Notes under the pieces: model-generated
The model's input: the letters and a program-made list of their open reading frames with translations, nothing else
Database searches by the model: none
What the model was told of the DNA's origin: nothing
Origin: Hornefia butyriciproducens
GTDB taxonomy: Bacteria; Bacillota; Clostridia; Peptostreptococcales; Anaerovoracaceae
Length of the DNA: 64,000 nt
Reading direction: 5' to 3'
Assembly: GCF_009695915.1 (NCBI RefSeq)
Contig: NZ_VUMZ01000007.1
Coordinates: 1 to 64,000, forward strand
Position numbers and translations under genes: made by a program
Shown here: piece after piece, positions 47,011-55,005 of the stretch
Layout of the letters: every line of letters begins with the position of its first letter
Position numbering within the stretch: position 1 is the stretch's first letter

Positions 47011-47121
47011 AAAACAAAATCCGGCGAGTTCCTTCGCTCCCGTCCGGCGGGAACAATTCTCCACGGAAATTACCTGATAGCTCAGCAACTTCCCGCTTCA
47101 TCGCCTAATGCAAGCCTTTTA

Positions 47122-47150
47122 AGTATAAATGAATTCAATTGGAAATGCAA
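47122..47150 (-). promoter_or_regulatory. S10 operon promoter
   Basis: On the minus strand TTGCAT (47145-47150) and TATACT (47122-47127) are separated by 17 bp in an AT-rich stretch with poly-A/T tracts upstream that could serve as UP elements. A second TTGAAA box lies further upstream near 47175. Confidence 0.7.
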
Positions 47151-47261
47151 GACTTTTTTAGAAAAAACAAAGACTTTTTCAAGCCCTTTTCAAAGTAGAA
47201 ATCCAGTAATATCAATCGGTTTTCACCGTCAGTCTATAACACGCATCCGCGCGTACACATA

Positions 47262-47325
47262 TGCGGCAGTTCACGGGTGCGGCAGTTCACGGGTGCGGCA
47301 GTTCACGGGTGCGGCAGTTCACGGG
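47262..47325. repeat. Four perfect 16-bp tandem repeats
   Basis: TGCGGCAGTTCACGGG is repeated four times without change (starts 47262, 47278, 47294, 47310), then breaks into CGATTGACAGTTCGC. It lies in the smpB-rpsJ spacer about 112 bp upstream of the S10 promoter. No spacers, so not a CRISPR; 16 bp is not a multiple of three, and no gene covers it. Confidence 0.95.
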
Positions 47326-47477
47326 CGATTGACAGTTCGCAGACGTCCGGTGCATCCTAAGCCGCGGAGCCGTGATGCAGATCAGCGGTCCGACCCGTGC
47401 TTTGCGGTCATGTTTCGGGATGCGGCAGACGCAGGGCAAACCCGCCGTCTCCGGTTCCGCCTGAATGCTGAACCTGC

Positions 47478-47939
47478 TCAGCGCCGCTTCATCGCCTGCT
47501 CCATTTTCCGCTGAGCGTCCTTCTTCGCCAGCGTTTCCCGTTTATCATAGTTTTTCTTTCCCCGGGCCACCGCAAGCTCCATCTTGGCTCGTCCCTCTTC
47601 ATTAATATACATCTGCAGCGGCACCAGAGTCAGTCCCTGCTGCGTGGTCAGCCCCAGCAGTTTTCCGATCTCTTTTTTGTGCAGGAGAAGTTTCCGCGGG
47701 CGGAGAGGATCCGCGTTAAAACGATTCCCCTGCTCGTAGGGGCTGATGTTCATCCCCAGGAGAATGACCTCGCCGTCCTGGATCTTCGCATAGCTTTCCT
47801 TGATACTGACCTTGCCGGCGCGTACCGATTTGATTTCCGTGCCCGTCAGTACAATCCCCGCTTCATATGTATCTTCAATAAAATAATCATGCCGGGCCTT
47901 TTTGTTGTTGGCCACGACCTTTCTCTGTCTTTTCCCCAT
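47478..47939 (-). CDS. smpB: SsrA-binding protein SmpB
   Basis: A 153-residue OB-fold protein that brings tmRNA to stalled ribosomes. Signatures: [40 protein letters not shown] and [20 protein letters not shown]. The basic C-terminal tail [15 protein letters not shown] that enters the mRNA channel is present. ATG 47939 follows AGGAAAGAAATA. The ssrA gene itself was not found in the window. Confidence 0.96.
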   Translation of the reverse strand: MGKRQRKVVANNKKARHDYFIEDTYEAGIVLTGTEIKSVRAGKVSIKESYAKIQDGEVILLGMNISPYEQGNRFNADPLRPRKLLLHKKEIGKLLGLTTQQGLTLVPLQMYINEEGRAKMELAVARGKKNYDKRETLAKKDAQRKMEQAMKRR

Positions 47940-48006
47940 TATTTCTTTCCTCTGATAGTTCTTCCCCGGCTGAGCGGAAAGAGCCGGAGCGCAGCAGCTG
48001 CTTACA

Positions 48007-48567
48007 CTACTTATATGGATTCGTGATCCGCCCCATCCTGTCAAAAGGATATAATCGGAACACCACCTTGCCGAATACCCTTCCGGTGCTGACCATCCCG
48101 ACCTGATCGGACCGGCTGTCGATGCTGACATCGCGGTTGTCTCCCATGCAGAACAGACTTCCATTCGGCACTGTCTCGTCCAGATCGCCGACCGTCTCTC
48201 CGCTCATCGTGTAACTCTGATCGTCCTTTTCCCCGTTGACATAAACCTCACCGTTGTGGATGGAAATTTCGTCGCCGGCTACGCCGATGACCCGCTTGAT
48301 CAGAAGTTTTTTCTTGCCGGAATCCGTCTCGAGATCAGAGCGGAAGACGATGACGTCACCCCGCTGTATTTTGTGATCTCCCTTGTACGCCAGCCGATAG
48401 ACGAACAGATAATCGTTCTGGTAGAAGTTCGGCTCCATGGATCTCTCCTTGACGATAGTCGGCTTCACAACCTGAACGATCACCGCCGCGATGATCACCG
48501 CGATTACGATATCCTTGATCCATTCCAGCGCAAGGGATTTTTCCCTGATTTCCTTTTTCTTTCCCAC
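48007..48567 (-). CDS. lepB: Signal peptidase I
   Basis: A 186-residue type I leader peptidase with one N-terminal membrane helix ([19 protein letters not shown]), then the catalytic Ser43 in KERSMEPNF and general-base Lys91 in [14 protein letters not shown]. Box E is [11 protein letters not shown]. It removes signal peptides from exported proteins such as the carboxypeptidase and surface protein in this window. It lies about 67 bp upstream of smpB on the same strand. Confidence 0.96.
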   Translation of the reverse strand: MGKKKEIREKSLALEWIKDIVIAVIIAAVIVQVVKPTIVKERSMEPNFYQNDYLFVYRLAYKGDHKIQRGDVIVFRSDLETDSGKKKLLIKRVIGVAGDEISIHNGEVYVNGEKDDQSYTMSGETVGDLDETVPNGSLFCMGDNRDVSIDSRSDQVGMVSTGRVFGKVVFRLYPFDRMGRITNPYK

Positions 48568-48602
48568 TTTCCGTATTTCCTCTCGTTTCTCTTTGTTTCC
48601 GC

Positions 48603-49568
48603 TTATTTCAACAGTTCCTTCTCGATTTTCCGGAACCGCTCCGGCGGTTCTCCCCGGATTTCCATTCCGTCCAGATACTCATATCCCTCTCCGCAATGAT
48701 TAAAGACAAGCCTCCATGCGTGGAGCAGCTGAGTCGTCTGACCGAATCGTTCCCGAATGACTCTGTTCACGCCGGGATCTCCGTATTTGGCGTCCCCGAT
48801 GACCGGATATCCCGCAGACGCCAGATGCGCGCGAATCTGATGCGTCCTTCCCGTAAGGATCTCCACCTCCGCCAGAGTAAATCCTCCGGCCCGGCGCAGT
48901 GGAACAGCGACAGTTTCCATCGTTTTTCCGCCCGGCAGTTCCTCTCCGACCCTGATCATATTCTTGTCCTCCCGCTTCACCATCTCGCCCCGCAGATGAA
49001 GCTCCTCTCTCAGATCGCCGCAGACGATGGTCAGATAAAATTTCCGGATGCTCCCCCGCTCCCGGATCAGCTCATTGAAATGCTGCAGCGCACGATAATT
49101 CCTTCCGAAGATCACCAGTCCCGAAGTATTGCGATCCAGCCGGTTCACAGGCGCGGGAACAAAGGTCTTCTCCCGGGACGGATCGTATCCTCCCGTCGCC
49201 GTCAGATAGGAAATCACCTGATTGGTCAGGTGATTCTTTTTTTCCTTCCCGTCGCCGTGGGTCAGCAACCCCGCCGGCTTCTCCACAACCAGAATATTTT
49301 CATCCTCATAGGCGACGCGGAACTGCCGCCGGACGTTTTCCGTTTTTTTACTGCGGCGGAACAAAGCCAGATCCTCATCCCCGATATACAGGCTCACCAC
49401 GTCCCCGCTCCGGAGGATCTGATCCCGTCCGGCTCTGCGACCGTTGACCTTCACGTCCTTCCGGATTGCCTTATAGATAAAACCGAGGGGGGCACCGTTC
49501 AGATACTTCCGCATAAATCTGTCCAGGCGTTGGTTCTGTTCATTCTCACCGATGTCGATATTTTTCAT
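48603..49568 (-). CDS. RluC/RluD-type 23S rRNA pseudouridine synthase
   Basis: A 321-residue enzyme with an N-terminal S4 RNA-binding domain (QRLDRFMRKYLNGAPLGFIY) and the RluA-family catalytic domain; catalytic Asp145 sits in VNRLDRNTSGLVIFG. GRTHQIRAHLASAGYPVIGD is the second family motif. The usual HRLD is NRLD here, as in other Firmicutes RluC-like proteins. Target uridines in 23S rRNA cannot be told from sequence. Transcribed together with lepB and smpB. Confidence 0.92.
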   Translation of the reverse strand: MKNIDIGENEQNQRLDRFMRKYLNGAPLGFIYKAIRKDVKVNGRRAGRDQILRSGDVVSLYIGDEDLALFRRSKKTENVRRQFRVAYEDENILVVEKPAGLLTHGDGKEKKNHLTNQVISYLTATGGYDPSREKTFVPAPVNRLDRNTSGLVIFGRNYRALQHFNELIRERGSIRKFYLTIVCGDLREELHLRGEMVKREDKNMIRVGEELPGGKTMETVAVPLRRAGGFTLAEVEILTGRTHQIRAHLASAGYPVIGDAKYGDPGVNRVIRERFGQTTQLLHAWRLVFNHCGEGYEYLDGMEIRGEPPERFRKIEKELLK

Positions 49569-49610
49569 GTCTTATATTATACAACAGCGTTCTGCGTAAA
49601 TCAAAATTAA

Positions 49611-49639
49611 TTGTTCTTTCGACGGAAGTATGTTATGAT
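49611..49639 (+). promoter_or_regulatory. Promoter for the small membrane protein and fba
   Basis: TTGTTC and TATGAT, 17 bp apart, 70 bp ahead of ATG 49709. Divergent from the pseudouridine synthase gene. Confidence 0.55.
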
Positions 49640-49708
49640 GTTTTTGTAGAAAACGGTGCCGAAGTCCCAAACCGCTCCGGCACGAAACCAGATAAAGGGG
49701 GTCTGTTA

Positions 49709-50173
49709 ATGAGTAAATCCAGATCGTTTCGTGACTACCACTACGATCACAGTGATATCCTGCTTGCTGTTATCATCCTGATCATCGCCGCAGCACTGAT
49801 TGTGTGGCGAATCAACATCATCATGGCTTATCCGTCGACGCTGGGGCAGAAAGCGGGCACTGCCGTGACCGCAGAACAGAATGCCACGACGTCAGACAAT
49901 AGCGCTGCCAAGGAGAGCGCAAAGAGTTCCGGGACTAACAAGGCGACCTGGACCGACGACAAGCTCGCCGAAGACTTCACACTCACTGTGGAGGGCTCCA
50001 GCGCAGACAAGAAGATCCAGTGTCTGATCGATGCGGGTCTGTTCACCAGTTCTGTCGATTTCAAGTCGGTATGCAAGAGTTTCGGTCTGAACGCGTCATC
50101 CATCAAAAGCGGAACTTACACATTCAGCCAGGGTATGACAAAGAAAGATATAGCGAAAGATGTTATTAAATAA
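49709..50173 (+). CDS. Small membrane-anchored protein, MltG/YceG-like fragment fold
   Basis: A 154-residue protein with one membrane helix (ILLAVIILIIAAALIVWRI, residues 17-35), a Ser/Thr/Ala-rich linker and a C-terminal 60-residue domain (IQCLIDAGLFTSSVDFKSVC and GTYTFSQGMTKKDIAKDVI) resembling the LysM-like part of MltG/YceG proteins and similar short Clostridial proteins. The transglycosylase catalytic domain is absent. GGGGG precedes the ATG. fba follows 18 bp downstream, so both may share a promoter. Function unknown. Confidence 0.6.
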   Translation: MSKSRSFRDYHYDHSDILLAVIILIIAAALIVWRINIIMAYPSTLGQKAGTAVTAEQNATTSDNSAAKESAKSSGTNKATWTDDKLAEDFTLTVEGSSADKKIQCLIDAGLFTSSVDFKSVCKSFGLNASSIKSGTYTFSQGMTKKDIAKDVIK

Positions 50174-50191
50174 TACTCGGGAGGTATTAAA

Positions 50192-51121
50192 ATGGCATTA
50201 GTTACAACAACAGAGATGTTCAGAAAGGCACTGAACAGCGATTATGCGGTCGGCGCATTCAATGTGAACAACATGGAGATCATTCAGGGAATTGTTGACG
50301 CAGCTCAGCAGGAGAATGCTCCGCTGATTCTACAGGTATCTGCCGGCGCGAGAAAATACGCGAAACCGGTCTATCTGGTCAAGCTTGTTGAAGCTGCCAT
50401 CGAGGACACCGGCGTGGACGTGGCTCTGCATCTGGATCACGGCGCCGATTTCGACATCTGCAAAAGCTGTGTTGATGGTGGATTCACCTCCGTTATGTAC
50501 GACGGCTCCAAGCATCCGTTTGAGGAAAACATTCGAATCACCCGTCAGGTCGTGGAATACGCCCACGCCCACGGTGTCGTTGTGGAAGCTGAGCTCGGAA
50601 AGCTTGCCGGCGTAGAGGACGCTGTCCATGTGAACGAAAGGGAGGCGACCTTCACTGTGCCTGAAGAGGCCGCGGAATTTGTCGAGAAGACCGGCGTGGA
50701 TTCTCTGGCGGTCGCCATCGGAACAAGCCACGGCGCATATAAGTTCAAAGGGACTCCGTATCTCGATTTCGAGAGACTTAAGAAGATCCATGCGCTGATT
50801 CCGGACACTCCGCTTGTTCTCCACGGATCGTCCTCTGTTCCGCAGGAATTCGTCGAACTCTGTAACAAATACGGAGGAGAAGTTCCGGGTGCCCAGGGTG
50901 TTCCGGAGGATATGATTACTGAAGCTGTAAAACACGGCGTCTGCAAGGTCAACATCGATACCGACCTGCGTCTGGCCATGACAGCGGAAATCCGGAGAGT
51001 CTTCCACGAGAATCCGGCGGAATTCGATCCGCGCAAATACCTCGGGCCGGGCAGAGATGCCATCCAGAAGATGGTGGCTCACAAGATGAGAGACGTGCTG
51101 AAGTGCTCCAACCAGCGCTAA
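50192..51121 (+). CDS. fba: Fructose-bisphosphate aldolase, class II
   Basis: A 309-residue zinc-dependent aldolase of glycolysis and gluconeogenesis. Metal ligands and active-site segments: ALHLDHGADFDICKSCVDGG with the catalytic Asp and zinc His, VVEAELGKLAGVED, IGTSHGAYKFKG, and LVLHGSSSVPQEF. Complete length, typical of the Firmicutes short form. GGGAGG precedes the ATG, and a strong terminator follows. Confidence 0.97.
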   Translation: MALVTTTEMFRKALNSDYAVGAFNVNNMEIIQGIVDAAQQENAPLILQVSAGARKYAKPVYLVKLVEAAIEDTGVDVALHLDHGADFDICKSCVDGGFTSVMYDGSKHPFEENIRITRQVVEYAHAHGVVVEAELGKLAGVEDAVHVNEREATFTVPEEAAEFVEKTGVDSLAVAIGTSHGAYKFKGTPYLDFERLKKIHALIPDTPLVLHGSSSVPQEFVELCNKYGGEVPGAQGVPEDMITEAVKHGVCKVNIDTDLRLAMTAEIRRVFHENPAEFDPRKYLGPGRDAIQKMVAHKMRDVLKCSNQR

Positions 51122-51201
51122 AAGCCGACGATGGCGTTAAGTTCCTAAAGGTTTCAGAAACTGTACCGGAACAGGCGTCACAGATGATTCAAGTTATACA
51201 A

Positions 51202-51228
51202 AGAGGACCGGTGATCCGGTCCTCTTTT
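51202..51228. terminator. Terminator after fba (probably bidirectional)
   Basis: AGAGGACCGG-TGAT-CCGGTCCTCT is a perfect 10-bp stem followed by TTT on the plus strand; the reverse side has TTTGTATAA. It separates fba from the convergent abfD gene. Confidence 0.9.
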
Positions 51229-51261
51229 CATGCATTCCGACGCTTCCGCGCCGCGCTTTCA

Positions 51262-52740
51262 TCATTTTTCTATTCCGGCAATCGCCCTGGCAAGGTCTTT
51301 CTTGCCCTGAATATTCCCCTGTCTGGAAATCATGATGCGCTGCGCCTGAGGCGACCCTGCACCGTGCATGGATTCTGTGCGGTACCCCACCGCGGCGGTC
51401 CCCAGACACAGATTCTCCAGCAGCCGGAGCACCTTCTGACGATCCTCCACATCCACATCTTCCCGGGTCGCAAAGTACTTCCGGCAGATCTCTCCAACGG
51501 ATTCTCCTCCTCTTCCCGCAGGCAGTTCCGACTCAAAGTCCTTCTGAGACGGCATCGTCACCATCAGCCCGCCGGCAATGTCCTCTGCCAGCCGGACGAT
51601 TTCATACGGAAAACGTGTCACATTCTGTTTGCAGACATTCGCCAGCAGCAGATCGATCTGATAGTTCCCCGCTTTGGTGGGATGTCCTTCAGCCGAGCAG
51701 GCGATTCCGCAGCAGAACAGTGTCTCATTCAGATGTGTCATTTCGATAAGCTTGTCTTTGATATGAGAAGCCTTCTCCGCTCCGTTGTATTCCGCTGCCA
51801 GCGCCGCCGCACCGATGACCACATCTCCGACGCCCACCTTGCAGCCGCCGTAGCTCTGCCGGTGATATCCGGCAAACCGCTCCACCATCATGCCCGCAAA
51901 CTCATATTCTCCGGCCATGAACACATATTCATTGGGAATGAACACATCGTCGAAGACAACCAGCGCCTCCTGCCCGCCAAACCTGTTGTTTCCCACATCG
52001 ACGGAGCAGGGATCCTCCAGTTTCCGGGTATCGCAGGACTGACGGCCGTATACCATGAACAGTCCCTCCGCATCGCTGGGGCAGGCAAAGGAAACCGCGT
52101 AATCCGCATCCGCCTCCCGCATGGCGATGGTCGGCATGATCAGGTGCCAGTGGGAATTGACCGCACCGGTCTGATGTGCCTTGGCTCCGCGCACCACGAT
52201 TCCGTCCGGCCGCCGCTCCACGATCCGCAGGAACAGATCTTTGTCCGGCTGCGCGTGGGGCGCTTTTCCCCGGTCACCCTTGGGATCCGTCATCGCGCCG
52301 TCCACCACCAGATCCTCGTCCTGGATCATCTCCAGGAACTTCACAAAGTTCTCGTGATATTTTGTTCCCTTCGCCTCGTCCAGTTCATAGGTCGTGGAGA
52401 ACACCGCGTTAAACGCGTCCATCCCCACACAGCGCTGAAAACATGCGCCCGTCTTTTGTCCCAGAAGCCTCTGCATCTTCACCTTGCGGATCAGATCTTC
52501 CGTGCTCTGGTGCAGATGGGTGAACCGGTTGATCGTCTTGCCGGTCAGGGAGGATTTCGCGGTCATCAGATCCGCATACTCCGGGTCCTGCGCCAGATCG
52601 TAGGTCATCGCAACGCTGTTGATGGACGGGCGGATAATCGGATGATCCACCCAGTTCTCCACCTGCTCGCCGAACATGTACACTCTGGTCTTCAGCCTGC
52701 GCAGACTTTCAATATATTGTTCTCCTGTCATTAAAGCCAT
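51262..52740 (-). CDS. abfD: 4-hydroxybutyryl-CoA dehydratase / vinylacetyl-CoA isomerase
   Basis: A 492-residue flavin and [4Fe-4S] enzyme converting 4-hydroxybutyryl-CoA to crotonyl-CoA by a ketyl-radical mechanism. It is very close to the Clostridium aminobutyricum enzyme (recalled): the same start ESLRRLKTRVYMFGEQVENW, cluster ligands Cys100 and Cys104 in GACFQRCVGMD, and His and Cys in GYHRQSYGGCKVGVGD. The FAD-type segments CPSDAEGLFMVYGRQSCDTR and RTESMHGAGSPQAQR are intact. It follows the cyclase gene after a 132-bp spacer with a hairpin, and the sigma-54 promoter before the cyclase probably drives it. AGGAGG precedes the ATG. Confidence 0.95.
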   Translation of the reverse strand: MALMTGEQYIESLRRLKTRVYMFGEQVENWVDHPIIRPSINSVAMTYDLAQDPEYADLMTAKSSLTGKTINRFTHLHQSTEDLIRKVKMQRLLGQKTGACFQRCVGMDAFNAVFSTTYELDEAKGTKYHENFVKFLEMIQDEDLVVDGAMTDPKGDRGKAPHAQPDKDLFLRIVERRPDGIVVRGAKAHQTGAVNSHWHLIMPTIAMREADADYAVSFACPSDAEGLFMVYGRQSCDTRKLEDPCSVDVGNNRFGGQEALVVFDDVFIPNEYVFMAGEYEFAGMMVERFAGYHRQSYGGCKVGVGDVVIGAAALAAEYNGAEKASHIKDKLIEMTHLNETLFCCGIACSAEGHPTKAGNYQIDLLLANVCKQNVTRFPYEIVRLAEDIAGGLMVTMPSQKDFESELPAGRGGESVGEICRKYFATREDVDVEDRQKVLRLLENLCLGTAAVGYRTESMHGAGSPQAQRIMISRQGNIQGKKDLARAIAGIEK

Positions 52741-52841
52741 CTCTCTCCTCCTGAAAAATCGCCCCGTACCCGCAAGTCACTCCGTCTGGATTTCTCCCAG
52801 CACTCCGGTGTCGGGATTCTCTCTTTCTCTGTAGAAAAGCA

Positions 52842-52862
52842 GGGTCTGAACTCGTCAGACCC
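52842..52862 (-). terminator. Hairpin between cyclase and abfD genes
   Basis: GGGTCTGA-ACTCG-TCAGACCC is an 8-bp stem extended by GC pairs; on the minus strand it is followed by TGCTTTTC. It can act as a partial terminator, processing site or mRNA stabiliser between the two genes. Confidence 0.55.
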
Positions 52863-52872
52863 CGCGGAATTT

Positions 52873-53694
52873 TTAATATACGCCGTACTTGTAAACTCTG
52901 TCCGGTACGTCTTTGTTAATCTTATCTTCATCAATGAACGCCACCGCGCGAACGATGGTGCCGTCGCCCATGTACCATCTGAGAGGAAAAGCGCAGAACA
53001 TGAATCTCTGCCCCTTGACCTTCTCCACATCTCCGCCGATGTTCTCAATGCCCATGACATTGTTGCCAAGCAGAATGTTGTGTACCGGCTCCCACTCTGG
53101 ATAATCCTCCAGAGGCTCATGGCCGAACTCTTTCTTATATTCTTCAACAATTCTCGGAACATACGGGCCGGGGCCGTGCTGAGCCGCGTAAGTATAGAGA
53201 ATATGATCCAGTGCCTGAAGGTCGAAGCCAACGCCCTTCACCTTCAGATCGAAGACCAGATGATTCGCTGCCTCGATAGAGCATCCCGGGCTGTATGCGA
53301 AATAGTCGTCATTTTCTCCCCAGCGCTTGTTCATACCGGTGCAGATGATTACCCAGTCACCCTCCTGAATACCGCCTTCCACTTTCTTTGCAGCTTCATC
53401 GATTTCCTCTGCAGTAATCAGTTCCCAGTGCTTCTTCGGAATGTCCAGACATACCGCCGGTCCGTAATAATTCTCCAACGGAAGCTCGTGGGTATAGGCT
53501 CCCTCCGGAATCACGTGAGACGGGGAATCCGCGTGAGTCGAATTATGCATATGGAAATCATTGAAGGTCTGCAGCAGTCTGTAGTGCATCGGCATATGCT
53601 GCACTCTGTCGATATGGAAATCGCCGTTGGACGGCCAGAGCGGATTACCTCTGCCGAACGGATGTGATAAGTCGACTAATACTTGTTTACCCAT
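52873..53694 (-). CDS. Cyclase-family (kynurenine formamidase-like) metal hydrolase
   Basis: A 273-residue protein of the cyclase/kynurenine formamidase family, metal-dependent amide or ester hydrolases. The metal-binding motif appears as HMHNSTHADSPSHV near residue 49, a variant of HxGTHxDxPxH with Ser for Gly. DWVIICTGMNKRWGE and GCSIEAANHLVFDLKVKGVG follow, the latter supplying a further Glu/His region. The substrate is unknown; ring-opening of a lactam or amide would fit its place with beta-keto acid and CoA enzymes. AAAGGAG precedes ATG 53694, and a sigma-54 promoter lies 66 bp upstream. Confidence 0.85.
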   Translation of the reverse strand: MGKQVLVDLSHPFGRGNPLWPSNGDFHIDRVQHMPMHYRLLQTFNDFHMHNSTHADSPSHVIPEGAYTHELPLENYYGPAVCLDIPKKHWELITAEEIDEAAKKVEGGIQEGDWVIICTGMNKRWGENDDYFAYSPGCSIEAANHLVFDLKVKGVGFDLQALDHILYTYAAQHGPGPYVPRIVEEYKKEFGHEPLEDYPEWEPVHNILLGNNVMGIENIGGDVEKVKGQRFMFCAFPLRWYMGDGTIVRAVAFIDEDKINKDVPDRVYKYGVY

Positions 53695-53759
53695 TTTTCT
53701 TCTCCTTTTATTTTCGCATATTGAATCACAACTGTAATACGTATCTGCCTATACTAATT

Positions 53760-53775
53760 AGCAAAGGGTATGCCA
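53760..53775 (-). promoter_or_regulatory. Sigma-54 (-24/-12) promoter of the cyclase-abfD operon
   Basis: On the minus strand TGGCAT-ACCCT-TTGCT has the obligatory GG and GC exactly 10 bp apart. It lies 66 bp before the cyclase start, with a bipartite activator site 77-112 bp further upstream. Confidence 0.8.
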
Positions 53776-53852
53776 TTCCGTCGGGTTTACTGCAATCCGC
53801 ATATTTTCAACGTTTTAGCAAATGCCGGATTCCATCACCTGCGGCGGTTTCT

Positions 53853-53887
53853 GTTGCATTCCGCGCATGTCGTTGCAGTCAGGCAAC
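53853..53887 (-). promoter_or_regulatory. Activator site A: GTTGCA plus GTTGC-N6-GCAAC dyad
   Basis: GTTGCA at 53853 and, 19 bp further, the inverted repeat GTTGC-AGTCAG-GCAAC (53872-53887). The same composite occurs at 54890 and 61109, each upstream of a sigma-54 promoter, so it is the probable binding site of the PAS-AAA-Fis activator encoded nearby. Confidence 0.7.
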
Positions 53888-53918
53888 GGATTTTCCGGCC
53901 ACCGGGGCGGCAGCTGTT

Positions 53919-54764
53919 TTACACGCCCAGTATCTGACGGGCCTCATCAGGCGTCGCAACGGTTTTTCCCAGCTCCTCCACAATTCGTTTCACTCGTGCT
54001 ACGAACTGTTGATTCGACCCCGCCAGCTGCCCTTTGTTGTAGTAAACATTGTCCTCCAGTCCCACGCGCACGTTGCCGCCTAAGGCGAGAGCCGCCATCA
54101 TGATCTCGTTGGCGCCCTTCCCGATACCGAAGGCGCTCCATGTGCATTTCTCCGGAAGGTGATTGACGAGGTACAGCAGATTCTCCGTCGTCGCTTCCAT
54201 TCCGCCGGCCGCGCCGAGGCAGAGCTGGAAGTGCGCCGGCTCCTGAATAATCCCTTTCCTGATATAATACTTCGCCGTGTTCAGCATCCCGATATCGAAG
54301 ATCTCGATCTCCGGCTTGACGCCCGCTGCGATCATTTCCTTTCCGCACAGCTCAAGAAATTCCGGTTCATTCATAAACACCACACTGTTCAGCCAATTCA
54401 TGGTTCCTGCGTCGAAGGAGGCCAGCTCGGGCTTCAGTTCACGGAAGGGACGGATGCGCTCCTCCCACGAAAAGCCCTGTCCTCCGGAGGACGTGAGATT
54501 CAGCACCAGCGGCGAACCGGCGTCCCGGATCAGCTTGACCGTCTCCGCAAACTTGTCAAACCGCATGCTGGCCGCGTCATTGTCATCCCTCACATGAATA
54601 TGCACCGCAGATGCTCCCACGTCACAGCACGCCAGCGCGGACGCCGCAATTTCCTCCGGCTGCGTCGGAAGATTAGGGTTATCCTTCTTCGTGGTCACCG
54701 CGCCGGTCAGCGCCGCGGTCACGATCACCTTACTTTTGTCATTCAGTCTCCGTGTTTCATACAT
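53919..54764 (-). CDS. BKACE family beta-keto acid cleavage enzyme (DUF849)
   Basis: A 281-residue TIM-barrel zinc enzyme of the BKACE family, whose first member Kce cleaves 3-keto-5-aminohexanoate with acetyl-CoA to acetoacetate and an acyl-CoA. Zinc ligands are the His pair in ASAVHIHVRDDND near residue 55, and the family segments VLNLTSSGGQGFSWEERIRP, MNWLNSVVFMN and GGNVRVGLEDNVYY are complete. Family members differ in the beta-keto acid accepted, and the substrate is unknown; no Kdd/Kal lysine-fermentation genes are present in the window. A perfect sigma-54 promoter lies 69 bp upstream. The gene ends before the activator site of the cyclase operon. Confidence 0.93.
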   Translation of the reverse strand: MYETRRLNDKSKVIVTAALTGAVTTKKDNPNLPTQPEEIAASALACCDVGASAVHIHVRDDNDAASMRFDKFAETVKLIRDAGSPLVLNLTSSGGQGFSWEERIRPFRELKPELASFDAGTMNWLNSVVFMNEPEFLELCGKEMIAAGVKPEIEIFDIGMLNTAKYYIRKGIIQEPAHFQLCLGAAGGMEATTENLLYLVNHLPEKCTWSAFGIGKGANEIMMAALALGGNVRVGLEDNVYYNKGQLAGSNQQFVARVKRIVEELGKTVATPDEARQILGV

Positions 54765-54832
54765 GATTTTTGTTTCCTCCTGCTACAAAATATGACGGCG
54801 CTGTTGCCGTTCTCTTTGCGCACATATACAAA

Positions 54833-54848
54833 CGCAAGCTTTGTGCCA
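54833..54848 (-). promoter_or_regulatory. Sigma-54 (-24/-12) promoter of the BKACE gene
   Basis: On the minus strand TGGCAC-AAAGC-TTGCG equals the sigma-54 consensus TGGCAC-N5-TTGC with GG-N10-GC. The activator site B is 42-76 bp upstream. Confidence 0.9.
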
Positions 54849-54889
54849 CCACAAAACCATTGAAAATACGCCGTTCCGGCGGCCCTCAA

Positions 54890-54924
54890 GTTGCACAGCG
54901 TCATTCCCGTTGCAGTCCGGCAAC
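54890..54924 (-). promoter_or_regulatory. Activator site B: GTTGCA plus GTTGC-N6-GCAAC dyad
   Basis: GTTGCA at 54890 and GTTGC-AGTCCG-GCAAC at 54909-54924, 19 bp apart exactly as in site A; the dyads share GTTGCAGTC and GGCAAC. It lies between the BKACE promoter and the divergent regulator gene, so it may also allow autoregulation. Confidence 0.75.
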
Positions 54925-55005
54925 AAATTTGCTTTCAGTGCTCATCCTTCCCTTTATCATTCCACCCATCGGTGGTATAATAAGGAAAATAACCGGGAGG
55001 ACGCG

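Noticed and set aside
47262-47325. Possible CRISPR array
   Set aside because: Units of 16 bp follow each other without spacers, and no cas genes are near.
46880-47477. tmRNA (ssrA) gene near smpB
   Set aside because: Neither strand shows the tRNA-like ends or a tag-peptide ORF; the region holds a tandem repeat, the S10 promoter and hairpins.
49709-50173. Full MltG transglycosylase
   Set aside because: Only 154 residues with a membrane helix and a small C-terminal domain; the catalytic domain is absent.
53919-54764. Lysine-fermentation Kce
   Set aside because: The fold is right, but no lysine aminomutase, Kdd or Kal genes are in the cluster, so the specific substrate is left open.
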